Part shown: positions 15,829 to 23,603 of the stretch, one piece after another
Layout of the letters: every line of letters begins with the position of its first letter
How positions within the stretch are numbered: position 1 is the stretch's first letter
DNA from: UBA10649 sp965278945
GTDB taxonomy: Bacteria > Actinomycetota > Actinomycetes > S36-B12
Direction of reading: 5' to 3'
Length of the DNA: 64,000 bases
Assembly: GCA_965278945.1 (NCBI GenBank)
Contig: OZ257128.1
Coordinates: 2,728,001 to 2,792,000, forward strand
Translations under genes and position numbers: made by a program
The notes under the pieces: generated by a model
The model's database searches: none
Told to the model about the DNA's origin: nothing
The model's input: only the letters and a program-made list of their open reading frames with translations

Positions 15829-16110
15829 ATGGCGACAACACAAGCGGACCTCCCGAGTTTCGCGGCGGAAGCCGATGAACTGAGCCTCGCCGATGCACGG
15901 TCGCGCGTCGCCGATGAGGCGGTCCCGGATTCCGTGGACGTCCGGACCGATTCCCTCATGGTCATGCACGGCGCGCTCCAACGACTTCGGCGACCCGTCC
16001 TTGCGGTCGCGGTCGGCTTAGCTATCGCACTTGCCACCGTCACGGCAGTCGGCATCATCACGCGCGGCAGGAACGGCGGCGTTGACCTTGCGCGAGGTGG
16101 CGTGCGATAG
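15829..16110 (+). CDS. Small single-pass membrane protein (93 aa)
   Basis: Unrecognised protein with a good ribosome-binding site (GAGAAGGG) ahead of ATG 15829. The first 50 residues are acidic and soluble (EADELSLADARSRVADEAVP), followed by a short basic patch (QRLRRP) and one membrane helix (VLAVAVGLAIALATVTAVGI) with a basic tail. The basic residues on both sides leave the orientation open. It is probably the second gene of the SigB-controlled transcript starting near 15675, and a hairpin at 16117-16135 would end that transcript. Confidence 0.7.
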   Translation: MATTQADLPSFAAEADELSLADARSRVADEAVPDSVDVRTDSLMVMHGALQRLRRPVLAVAVGLAIALATVTAVGIITRGRNGGVDLARGGVR

Positions 16111-16116
16111 TCGATG

Positions 16117-16135
16117 GGACGGCGACAAGCCGTCC
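16117..16135 (+). terminator. Terminator-like hairpin
   Basis: GGACGGC at 16117-16123 pairs with GCCGTCC at 16129-16135 around a five-base loop. It begins seven bases after the stop of the 93-residue membrane protein and precedes the desaturase gene. No T-tract. Confidence 0.5.
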
Positions 16136-16181
16136 TGTCCCAGACCCGGCAGTCGACTCCTGAGCCCAGTGGAGCGCAGCC

Positions 16182-17162
16182 GTGGACACCTCGACAACTC
16201 CTCTCGACAAGCAGACCTACGACGGAACCTCGGCGTTCCCCGATATCGACTCCCCTGCTTCCACCGCTGAGTCGACCGTCCGCGTGGCGGTCACCATCGC
16301 CCTGGTCCTCGCCCCGGTAGCTGGCGTCGTGGCGGCGGCTGTCCTCCTGTGGGAGCGCGCCTTCTCGATCACGGACCTGGTGCTCGCCGTCATTTTCTAC
16401 CTCGTCACCGGGCTCGGGATCGCGATCGGTTTCCACCGCGGCCTGACCCATCGCTCCTTCACGATGCGCGGGCCGTTCAAGCTCGTCCTCATCGTCGCAG
16501 GGTCGATGGCCTTCGAGGGTTCCGTGACCGACTGGGTGGCGACCCATCGCCGGCACCACGCCTTCACGGACCGGCCGGGCGACCCGCATTCCCCGTATCG
16601 CTACGGCACCTCACTGGTCGGCCAGATCAAGGGCTTGTTCTATGCGCACGTGGGCTGGCTGCTCGTCAACGACCCCACCTCAGCGGCGCGATACGCACCC
16701 GACCTCGTTTCCGATCGCATGGTCAGCCGCGTCAGCCGGGCCTTCCCTGCGCTGTGCGTCGTGTCGCTTGCCCTGCCGTTCGCACTCGGATGGGCCATCA
16801 CCGGCAGCCTGTTCGGCGGAGTGACGGCGTTCATCTGGGCAGGTCTGGCGCGCGTGGCACTGCTCCAGCACGTGACCTGGAGCGTCAACTCCCTATGCCA
16901 CGTCTTCGGAGACCGGCCGTACGAGACGCGCGCCTTCGACCGCGCGACCAACTTCTGGCCGTTGGCGTTCGTCTCCTTCGGCGAGAGCTGGCACAACGGT
17001 CATCACTCCGCGCCGAGCTGCGCGCGACATGGCCGGGGGCGCTGGCAGTTCGACCTCGCGGCAGAGACGATCCGCGGCTGCGAGGCATTGCACTGGGTGA
17101 GCGATGTTCGCTGGAGCCCCGAGGGATCACGAAGCTCCGTGGTTCAGGCCCCGAACGGCTAA
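16182..17162 (+). CDS. Membrane fatty-acid (acyl-CoA) desaturase
   Basis: A 326-residue integral membrane di-iron desaturase of the delta-9 type. All three His boxes are present: HRGLTH, HRRHH and HNGHH, with the additional conserved W and H residues around TDWVATHRRHHAFTD and FGESWHNGHHSAPS. Four membrane helices surround the boxes. It introduces a double bond into membrane-bound acyl chains and so adjusts fluidity. GTG 16182 is the start. A cytochrome b5 or ferredoxin partner is not adjacent. It overlaps the DUF6328 gene tail-to-tail by four bases. Its place in a stress-regulator island suggests cold or membrane-stress use, by inference. Confidence 0.93.
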   Translation: MDTSTTPLDKQTYDGTSAFPDIDSPASTAESTVRVAVTIALVLAPVAGVVAAAVLLWERAFSITDLVLAVIFYLVTGLGIAIGFHRGLTHRSFTMRGPFKLVLIVAGSMAFEGSVTDWVATHRRHHAFTDRPGDPHSPYRYGTSLVGQIKGLFYAHVGWLLVNDPTSAARYAPDLVSDRMVSRVSRAFPALCVVSLALPFALGWAITGSLFGGVTAFIWAGLARVALLQHVTWSVNSLCHVFGDRPYETRAFDRATNFWPLAFVSFGESWHNGHHSAPSCARHGRGRWQFDLAAETIRGCEALHWVSDVRWSPEGSRSSVVQAPNG

Positions 17163-17617
17163 CTGCTTCTCGCATCCCGGCGCAGCCACAGCGGAACGAT
17201 CACCCAGGCGACGGTGGCGAGGACGGCCGACGCGACGGCGAGCCAGGCGGGTGAATCGGGGAACACGACCGTGCTGATGAGCAGCATTCCCATGACCATT
17301 CCCGCAGCAAGCAGCGCGATGCCGATCGACGCGAACACGTGGGTCACGATGAGAAGGTGCGGTCGCATGCCCAGGCCGTAGTTCCACCTGTGGAAGGCCA
17401 CCGGAGCGACGAGAACCGTGATTGCCGAGGCGACCACAAATAGCGTCCAGCCGTACAGCGTGCGCTGTCCGTCGTCGAGGTCCTTGAATCCGGGGGCGAA
17501 TGCCACGGCAAACAAGAAGGCGAAGAAGAGCTGACCTCCCGTCTGCACGACCCGCAGCTCCTGCAGGATCTCCGCGAAGTCGCGGTCGATGTCGTGCTTT
17601 CCTTCAAGACGCCCCAT
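17159..17617 (-). CDS. DUF6328 family membrane protein
   Basis: A 152-residue protein with an N-terminal cytoplasmic segment (FAEILQELRVVQTGGQLFFA) and four membrane helices. The sequence matches my memory of DUF6328, a family common in actinobacteria without known function. It reads from a SigB-type promoter 30 bp upstream (17647-17672, minus strand) and is divergent from the lipid-kinase gene, which has its own SigB-type promoter. Its 3' end overlaps the desaturase gene by four bases. Confidence 0.8.
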   Translation of the reverse strand: MGRLEGKHDIDRDFAEILQELRVVQTGGQLFFAFLFAVAFAPGFKDLDDGQRTLYGWTLFVVASAITVLVAPVAFHRWNYGLGMRPHLLIVTHVFASIGIALLAAGMVMGMLLISTVVFPDSPAWLAVASAVLATVAWVIVPLWLRRDARSS

Positions 17618-17646
17618 TGCCCAACCTCCGTCGCAGTTGATCTGAC

Positions 17647-17672
17647 GTACCCGAGTCGACGTCCACCCAATC
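17647..17672 (-). promoter_or_regulatory. SigB/F-type promoter of the DUF6328 gene
   Basis: On the minus strand: GATTGG (complement of 17667-17672), 14 bp, GGGTAC (complement of 17647-17652), ending 30 bp before the ATG at 17617. It is back-to-back with a similar plus-strand promoter at 17678. Confidence 0.6.
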
Positions 17673-17677
17673 GAACC

Positions 17678-17703
17678 GATTCGGCGCCGCCGTCATGGGG
17701 TAC
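17678..17703 (+). promoter_or_regulatory. SigB/F-type promoter of the lipid-kinase gene
   Basis: GATTCG at 17678-17683, 14 bp, GGGTAC at 17698-17703, 45 bp before the ATG at 17748. It differs from the 8742 and 15644 elements at one -35 base. Confidence 0.6.
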
Positions 17704-17747
17704 CCAGACGCGCAGGCGTTCGCCTGCCTGAAGTCGAATGGGGATCC

Positions 17748-18626
17748 ATGACGAGCGTCGCAGTCATCGCACACGCGGGTAAGTCACTAGGCGGTGGCCT
17801 GAGCGAGTTGCGTCGCGAGCTCGCGAACGCTGGATTCGCCGACCCGCTCTGGTACGAGGTCGCAAAAAGCAAGCAGGTGCCCGATGTCGCCCGGGAAGCG
17901 GTCAAGGCCGGAGCGGACCTGGTCTTCGTGTGGGGCGGGGACGGCACCGTGCAGAAGTGCATCGACGCGCTCGCCGGCCAAGGCATCGCCATCGCGATCC
18001 TCCCGGCAGGCACCGGAAACCTGCTCGCCCGGAACATGGATATTCCCATGAACGTGGCCGAGGCGGTTGCGGTTGGCCTTCATGGCGAGCGGAAGCAGAT
18101 CGACACCGGATCGGTGAACGGGGAGCACTTCTCGATCATGGCCGGTGCAGGACTCGACGCCCTTGCCATGAAGGCTGCGGACAAGGGACTGAAGGATCGC
18201 GTCGGCCGCGCGGCCTACCTGTGGACGGGTGCGCGCAACCTGAAGTCCGCTCCGGTTCGCTGCAAGGTCGACGTCGAGGGCCGGCGCTTCTTCACGGGCA
18301 AGATGACGTGCGTCCTGCTGGGCAACCTCAGCGAGGTCACGGCCGGCGTCGAGGTCTTCGACGACGGCAGCGCGACGGACGGCATCTTGGAGCTGGGCGT
18401 CGTCAACGCCAAGAGCCGCACTCAGTGGATTCGAACCGTGAGCCGGGTCGTCGCCGGACGGGCCGACAAGTCCCCGTTCGTCGTCACGACTCGAGGTACG
18501 AAGATCACGGTTCGCTTCGACCACGCGATCCCTTACGAGCTGGATGGCAGCGTGCGAAAGGCCGCCAAGAAGCTGAGGATCAGGGTGCACCCACTGTCCA
18601 CGACTCTCTGCGTTCCCCGTCAGTAG
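17748..18626 (+). CDS. Diacylglycerol/lipid kinase family protein
   Basis: A 292-residue protein with a DAGK catalytic domain. The nucleotide-binding GGDGT loop sits in VFVWGGDGTVQKCIDALAG and the second motif in AILPAGTGNLLARNM; GHFSIMAGAGLDA-type strands and a beta-rich C-terminal domain follow. Members phosphorylate diacylglycerol, sphingoid bases or similar lipids at the membrane. GGGGAT precedes ATG 17748 and a SigB-type promoter lies upstream. It sits between two other SigB-type targets, and with the desaturase it suggests lipid remodelling under stress. The exact lipid substrate cannot be told. Confidence 0.88.
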   Translation: MTSVAVIAHAGKSLGGGLSELRRELANAGFADPLWYEVAKSKQVPDVAREAVKAGADLVFVWGGDGTVQKCIDALAGQGIAIAILPAGTGNLLARNMDIPMNVAEAVAVGLHGERKQIDTGSVNGEHFSIMAGAGLDALAMKAADKGLKDRVGRAAYLWTGARNLKSAPVRCKVDVEGRRFFTGKMTCVLLGNLSEVTAGVEVFDDGSATDGILELGVVNAKSRTQWIRTVSRVVAGRADKSPFVVTTRGTKITVRFDHAIPYELDGSVRKAAKKLRIRVHPLSTTLCVPRQ

Positions 18627-18704
18627 CAGCCTCTGGCGGAGGTAACGGGTAGGTAAGGGACACCGACCTCGCCCTCATGAAAGCCAATTCGTTATGCAAT
18701 ACGT

Positions 18705-18729
18705 GTTTGGCACATTGCGTCGCGGGTAC
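18705..18729 (+). promoter_or_regulatory. SigB/F-type promoter of the cupredoxin-like gene
   Basis: GTTTGG at 18705-18710, 13 bp, GGGTAC at 18724-18729. The ATG of the secreted protein lies 67 bp further on, preceded by AAAGGG. Confidence 0.6.
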
Positions 18730-18795
18730 CCGTGCAGGAGACGTTCGGTCTCGATACCGCCGAGCGCGGATGCATCGACGAAAGGGATCCCAAGA

Positions 18796-19746
18796 ATGAA
18801 CACCACTATGCGCAGGGCCGTACGCGGCACCGCGCTGGCGGCGGCGTGCTCGCTGACGCTGGTTGCCGTAGGCGCCACGGTCAGCTCGCCGGCCACTGCC
18901 GCGACTCAGGGCATCAGCATCACCAAGTCGGGCTTCGTGCCGATGAACCAGACCATCAAGGTAGGAGACACGATCTCCTTCACCAATGCCGATACCGATC
19001 CGCATCAGGTCCTGTTCAAGCAGACCACCGGCTTCACGTGCACCGCGACTCCGCTTGTCGTCGAGCCGACGAAGACCCAGTCCTGCACGTTCACCGCTGC
19101 AGCGGCGTACACGTATTCGGACCCGAACCAAAAGGGCAGCACCTTCAGGGGCACGATCACTGTCGAGGCTCCTCCCGCTACCCCGACGATCTCGCTGAAC
19201 TCTGATGCCTCGGTCGTCGAGTACGGAAACAAGGTTAATCTGTCGGGAAAGACCAGTACCAGCAACGCTGGCACCTCGGTCGACATCATGGCGCTAGCGA
19301 CCGGTGAGACCAACTACACCAAGGTCGGAACAGCAACCACGAATGCCAGTGGCTCCTATGCCTTCGCGGTCTCACCGGAGATTCAGACCACCTACCGCGC
19401 AGACTTCCAAAGCGGTGGCAAGACAATCATGAGTTCGACCCAGGTCGTTCAGGTCAAGCCGAATGTGACGTTGAACCTTCGATTCGTCAAGAAGGCAAAG
19501 GCGTACTTCGTCACCAAGGTCACCTCGTCGACCACGTACGCGGCGCACCGACTCCAGGTGCAGCGTCAGAATCGGCTCGGCGGCTGGACGACACTTCGCA
19601 CCGTCACTCTCGGCGAGTTCTCCAGCATCCGGTTCGTCATCAAGCTCCCCAAGGGCGTGAGCAAGATCCGCACCCAGTTGACGACGGCTCAGGCAGGCGA
19701 AGGATTCATCGGCAACACCAGCAACATCGTGGCAGTACAGCGCTAG
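18796..19746 (+). CDS. Secreted cupredoxin-like protein
   Basis: A 316-residue exported protein. Signal peptide: MNTTMRRAVRGTALAAACSL continuing to cleavage near SSPATAA. The first mature domain (ISITKSGFVPMNQTIKVGDT, then FTNADTDPHQVLF, CTATPLVVEPTKTQSCTF) has the cupredoxin fold, with His in DPHQ and two Cys that look like a disulfide; a complete type 1 copper site is not evident. Two beta-sandwich modules follow, one Ig-like (VVEYGNKVNLSGKTSTSNAG). ATG 18796 has AAAGGG nine bases upstream. The frame is open back to 18694 without signal-peptide features. Its transcript probably ends at the hairpin 19755-19792, inside the convergent gene. Confidence 0.8.
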   Translation: MNTTMRRAVRGTALAAACSLTLVAVGATVSSPATAATQGISITKSGFVPMNQTIKVGDTISFTNADTDPHQVLFKQTTGFTCTATPLVVEPTKTQSCTFTAAAAYTYSDPNQKGSTFRGTITVEAPPATPTISLNSDASVVEYGNKVNLSGKTSTSNAGTSVDIMALATGETNYTKVGTATTNASGSYAFAVSPEIQTTYRADFQSGGKTIMSSTQVVQVKPNVTLNLRFVKKAKAYFVTKVTSSTTYAAHRLQVQRQNRLGGWTTLRTVTLGEFSSIRFVIKLPKGVSKIRTQLTTAQAGEGFIGNTSNIVAVQR

Positions 19747-20963
19747 TTCACGCTCCGTAGCCGAACTCGATTCCGATCGAGTTCGGCTACGGACGTTACG
19801 CCCAGCAACTGCATGGTGGTTCGGATTTCCTTCTCGAGAATGTCGAGAACTCTCTCGACACCGTCCTGGCCACCAGCCATCAGCCCGTACAAGTACGCGC
19901 GACCGACGAGCGTCCCGCGAGCACCGAACGCAAGCGCGGCGACAATGTCGGTTCCGCTCATGATCCCGCCGTCGATGTAGACCTCGAGGCGAGTTCCGAC
20001 CGAGTCCACGACAGACGGAAGCAGTTCAAGAGGCGCGCCGCCCATGTCGATCTGTCTGCCGCCGTGATTGGACAGAACTATCGCGTCGACTCCGAGGTCC
20101 GCGGCAAGCTGGGCATCCTCGAGGCACTGCACGCCCTTGAGCATCACCCTTCCCGACCAGTTGTCGCGGATCCACGCGATGTCCTCGCCCGTGACGCCGG
20201 GATCGAAAACTCGGGTCAGCAGGTCACCGACAGTTCCTCCCGTCTGCGACAGAGATGCGAACTCCAAGGGATTGGTGGTGAGCAGGTTGAGCCACCAACG
20301 GGGGAACCGCGCCATGTCTGCCAGCGCGCCCAGCCGAAGCTGTGGCGGGATCGTCAGTCCGTTGCGGATCTCCCGGCGACGGATGCCGCCCACCGCGGTA
20401 TCGACGGTGAGGATCAACGTGTCGAACCCGTGCCGATCAGCACGCCTCATCAGGTCTTCGGCGCGGTCGCGATCACGGGACACGTAGAGCTGGAACCAGC
20501 GCCGCGTCGACGAGCTCGCGGCGGCAAGGTCCTCGATGCTTGTCGTGCCGAGGGTCGACAGGCCGTAAGGAATGCCCTTGGCGGCCGCGGCCCTTGCCAC
20601 GGCAGGCTCACCCTCGACATGCATCATCCGAGTGAAGCCGGTCGGAGCGAGGGCGAACGGGAGTGCGCTGCGGTGCCCGAGCATGCTGACCGTCAGGTCG
20701 ACATCCGTCACGTTGCGCAGTACCCGGGGCACGAACTCGACGCGCTGGTAGGCATCCCGGCTGCGGTTGAGCGTGGTCTCCGACATGGCCGCACCGTCGG
20801 TGTAGTCGAAGACGGCACGGGGAGTGCGGCGCTTCGCCAGCGCTCGGATGTCCCAGACGCTCGCGCAGCGGTCAAGCCGGCGTTGCCGACGCGTCCTGTT
20901 CGGATCGGCCCTGCCGATGAGGGGCAGGATCTCTTTGGGCCGGGGCATTCGACGTCTGGTCAT
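19743..20963 (-). CDS. FMN-dependent alpha-hydroxy-acid oxidase/dehydrogenase (LldD-like)
   Basis: A 406-residue TIM-barrel flavoenzyme that oxidises an L-2-hydroxy acid, such as lactate, to the keto acid. Visible landmarks: FDYTDGAAMSE, FALAPTGFTRMMH (flavin contact), the Tyr in FQLYVSRDRD, and the active-site His-Arg in IVLSNHGGRQIDM followed by YIDGGIMSGTDI. LldD and the mycofactocin-linked MftD are close in sequence, and I see no mycofactocin genes here. It is cotranscribed with the MarR gene upstream (ATGA overlap 20960-20963). The last 17 codons form a perfect hairpin that also serves as the terminator region of the convergent cupredoxin gene. Confidence 0.87.
   Translation of the reverse strand: MTRRRMPRPKEILPLIGRADPNRTRRQRRLDRCASVWDIRALAKRRTPRAVFDYTDGAAMSETTLNRSRDAYQRVEFVPRVLRNVTDVDLTVSMLGHRSALPFALAPTGFTRMMHVEGEPAVARAAAAKGIPYGLSTLGTTSIEDLAAASSSTRRWFQLYVSRDRDRAEDLMRRADRHGFDTLILTVDTAVGGIRRREIRNGLTIPPQLRLGALADMARFPRWWLNLLTTNPLEFASLSQTGGTVGDLLTRVFDPGVTGEDIAWIRDNWSGRVMLKGVQCLEDAQLAADLGVDAIVLSNHGGRQIDMGGAPLELLPSVVDSVGTRLEVYIDGGIMSGTDIVAALAFGARGTLVGRAYLYGLMAGGQDGVERVLDILEKEIRTTMQLLGVTSVAELDRNRVRLRSVN
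19755..19792. terminator. 17-bp perfect hairpin, terminator built from coding sequence
   Basis: Bases 19755-19771 pair perfectly with 19776-19792 around a four-base loop. It starts nine bases after the cupredoxin stop codon but lies inside the last codons of the convergent LldD-like gene. Confidence 0.7.
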
Positions 20964-21451
20964 AGCCGGGTTCGCAGTGCGTCGATCGCGCGGTTGAGGA
21001 ACTGCGTCACCAATGCACGCTCCGATTCGGTCAGGTCGACGGCGGCCGACTCGAGGGCCTGAAACATCGGCAGGAGTTCGGCGAAGACGTCGGCTCGCCC
21101 GCTCGGCGTCACGACAACACGCGTTCGCCGCCCGTCATGCGGATCATGCTCGCGTACGACATGGCCTCGTGCCTGCAGCCGGTCGACCGCCACGGTCGCC
21201 GCCGCCGACGTAAGCCCAAGGCGCTTGGACAGGTCGACCGGACCTAGCGGTTCGGCCATCAAGTGCTGCATGGCGTCAAGGTCACCCGGATAGAGCTCGA
21301 GGCGACCGGCGACCGAATGACGCACCCTCGCGGAGAGCTCAAGAAGTTCTTGCAGCGCGGTCAGGGGGCTCGCCGGCTGCCAGGAGTCGACCCACGACAC
21401 CGCATCGACGTTCTCGTCTTGCGGGACTCCCGAACCTGCCTTAGCCTCCAT
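20960..21451 (-). CDS. MarR-family transcriptional regulator
   Basis: A 163-residue winged-helix repressor: AMQHLMAEPLGPVDLSKRLG, then LTSAAATVAVDRLQARGHVV as the recognition helix and REHDPHDGRRTRVVVTPSGR as the wing. ATG 21451 is the likely start; the frame stays open upstream but enters the divergent MMPL gene. It lies between a divergent MMPL exporter and a downstream hydroxy-acid oxidase with which it overlaps (ATGA). An imperfect 12-bp inverted repeat right at its start (21452-21484) is a likely operator, so it probably controls itself and the exporter. Confidence 0.88.
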   Translation of the reverse strand: MEAKAGSGVPQDENVDAVSWVDSWQPASPLTALQELLELSARVRHSVAGRLELYPGDLDAMQHLMAEPLGPVDLSKRLGLTSAAATVAVDRLQARGHVVREHDPHDGRRTRVVVTPSGRADVFAELLPMFQALESAAVDLTESERALVTQFLNRAIDALRTRL

Positions 21452-21484
21452 ATCGCTTAACAGTTTACTCACCTGTTTAGCGAT
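21452..21484. promoter_or_regulatory. Probable MarR operator
   Basis: ATCGCTTAACAG at 21452-21463 and CTGTTTAGCGAT at 21473-21484 are inverted repeats with 11 of 12 pairs matching and a 9-bp spacer. It lies in the 67-bp gap between divergent marR and MMPL genes. Confidence 0.65.
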
Positions 21485-21518
21485 CAGCGATTCAAACGTC
21501 GCCAAGTGGAGGAGCAAC

Positions 21519-23603
21519 GTGTCAGTTCTCGTGTCCGGTCTGGTCGGCAGGCGCACCTCGTGGGCGGTCGCGCTCTGCGCGCTGCTCGCCTCCATCGCCA
21601 TCCTCGCCTTCGGCGGATCGCAGTCCTCCACCGCGACCGGCACTACGGATCCGCTGCCGGTCGGTGCCCAGTCGACGACTGTGGCCGAACTGCAGGAGCG
21701 GCTTCCGGCCAGCCAGACCACGGTTGCCCTCGTCGTCTTTGCCCGGGCGGATGGCTCGGCCCTGACGAGCACCGATCTGGCATCGATCGATGCACGCGCC
21801 GCCGCAGTCGCTCCACTCGCCACTGCGGGGCAGGTCTCGCCCGCACTCGTGTCGGACGACGGCACGGTGGCGCTGGTCACGGTTCCGCTCGTGGCGACGA
21901 ATGACATCCTCGCGACGGCGCAGTCCGTCGAATCGATCCGCACGGCGGCTCGCACCGACCTCCCCGACGGGCTTCTGGTCCAGGTGACCGGACCCGCGGG
22001 ATTCCAGGCCGATATCGCGAACGTCTTCGACGGCGCGAACACCAATTTGCTGCTGGCCACCGTTCTCGTCGTCGCGTTGCTCCTCATCATCACGTACCGC
22101 AGCCCGTGGCTGTGGCTCGTGCCACTGATCGTCGTCGGGCTCGCCGATCGTGTCGCCTCAGTCGCGGCGGGCGGCATGTCGCAGCTCACTGGTCTTCCGG
22201 TGGACGACTCGGCGTTCGGAATCCTCAGCGTCCTGGTGTTCGGTGCAGGCACCGACTACGCACTCCTGCTGATCTCGCGCTATCGAGACGAGCTGCGACT
22301 TGAACCCGATCGCTACCTGGCGATGCGACGCGCCGTGGTGGGAGCCGGAGGCGCGATTCTCGGCAGCGGCCTGACGGTCATCCTCGCCCTGCTCACGCTC
22401 CTTCTCGCGACCATCCCCACGACCCGGGGGCTAGGCATGGCCTGCGCCGTCGGCATCGTCGTCGCACTCGTCTACGCACTCGTCATGCTGCCCGCGGCGC
22501 TGGTGATCTTCGGCAGGCGGCTGTTCTGGCCGTTCGTCCCCAAGGTCGGAGACACCGCGATCACCGATCGCCGGACCGTGTGGTCTCGGATCGGTGCGGT
22601 GATCGCCCGTCGCCCGCTGGTCGTCGCACTCGGCGGGCTGCTCGTTCTCGTCGTCCTCGCCCTCCCCCTACTCGGTTTACGGACCGGGCTCGGCCCGACC
22701 GAGCAGTTCCTCGCGAAGCCGGAGGCCGTCGCGGGCCAGGAAACCCTCGCGCGAGCCTTCCCCGCGGGTGCAACGGATCCCGTCATCGTGATCAGCCCCG
22801 AAGTCGATGCCGCTGCGGTTGAAGCCGCAGCGACCGCGGTTCCCGGAGTGGTTTCGGCGACTGCTGGCGTCACGGGTGACGGCCTTGCGCTGACCAACAT
22901 CGTCCTCACGGCGGCACCCGGAAGCGCGGAGGCGGACCAAGTCATCCGCGACCTTCGCATCGCCCTCGACCCGATTCCCGAGACCTACGTCGGTGGGTCT
23001 CAGGCCCAAGCCCTCGACGCTGCCGAGGCGCAGCAGCACGACACGATGGTCATCGTCCCGTTGATCCTGCTTCTCGTGCTCACCGTCCTGATCCTCCTGC
23101 TACGCGCTCTTGTGGCCCCGCTTCTCCTCGTCGCGACCGTGGTCGGGACTTACCTCGCCGCGATGGGTGCCTCGTGGTGGCTGTTCACCCATGTCCTCGA
23201 CTTCCCGGCGATGGATTCGGGAGTCCCACTGCTGGCGTTCTTGTTCCTTGTCGCGCTCGGCGTCGACTACAACATCTTCCTCGTGACGCGAGCGAAGGAG
23301 GAGGCTCGACAGTTCGGGAGCAAGAACGGGATGCTGCGCGCCCTTGCCGCAACCGGAGGCGTCATCACCAGCGCAGGCATCCTGCTCGCAGCAGTGTTTG
23401 CGGTACTCGGTGTCCTGCCCTTGATTGCCCTCGCGCAGATCGGCCTGATCGTCTGCCTCGGCGTCCTGCTCGACACGCTTCTCGTCCGCACGGTCATCGT
23501 GCCGGCACTCGCGCTTCTCACCGGAGATCGATTCTGGTGGCCCGGCACTGCACCGACGGCGCCTTCAGATGCCCCGGTCAGCAACTCCTCGTCGGCCGCC
23601 TAG
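21519..23603 (+). CDS. MMPL/RND-family membrane transporter
   Basis: A 694-residue transporter with two repeats of a membrane helix, a soluble loop, and five to six helices. Proton-relay type motifs stand in FGAGTDYALLLISRYRDEL and LGVDYNIFLVTRAKEEARQF. Relatives export lipids, drugs or siderophores; the substrate here is unknown. GTG 21519 has GGAGGAG directly upstream. It is divergent from a MarR repressor with a palindromic operator between them, the layout expected for a drug- or metabolite-induced exporter. Confidence 0.92.
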   Translation: MSVLVSGLVGRRTSWAVALCALLASIAILAFGGSQSSTATGTTDPLPVGAQSTTVAELQERLPASQTTVALVVFARADGSALTSTDLASIDARAAAVAPLATAGQVSPALVSDDGTVALVTVPLVATNDILATAQSVESIRTAARTDLPDGLLVQVTGPAGFQADIANVFDGANTNLLLATVLVVALLLIITYRSPWLWLVPLIVVGLADRVASVAAGGMSQLTGLPVDDSAFGILSVLVFGAGTDYALLLISRYRDELRLEPDRYLAMRRAVVGAGGAILGSGLTVILALLTLLLATIPTTRGLGMACAVGIVVALVYALVMLPAALVIFGRRLFWPFVPKVGDTAITDRRTVWSRIGAVIARRPLVVALGGLLVLVVLALPLLGLRTGLGPTEQFLAKPEAVAGQETLARAFPAGATDPVIVISPEVDAAAVEAAATAVPGVVSATAGVTGDGLALTNIVLTAAPGSAEADQVIRDLRIALDPIPETYVGGSQAQALDAAEAQQHDTMVIVPLILLLVLTVLILLLRALVAPLLLVATVVGTYLAAMGASWWLFTHVLDFPAMDSGVPLLAFLFLVALGVDYNIFLVTRAKEEARQFGSKNGMLRALAATGGVITSAGILLAAVFAVLGVLPLIALAQIGLIVCLGVLLDTLLVRTVIVPALALLTGDRFWWPGTAPTAPSDAPVSNSSSAA

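Noticed and set aside
15156..16589. A 477-codon open frame on the minus strand
   Set aside because: It crosses the GAF-ANTAR gene, two small genes and the desaturase in antisense; its composition is Arg/Ser-rich noise.
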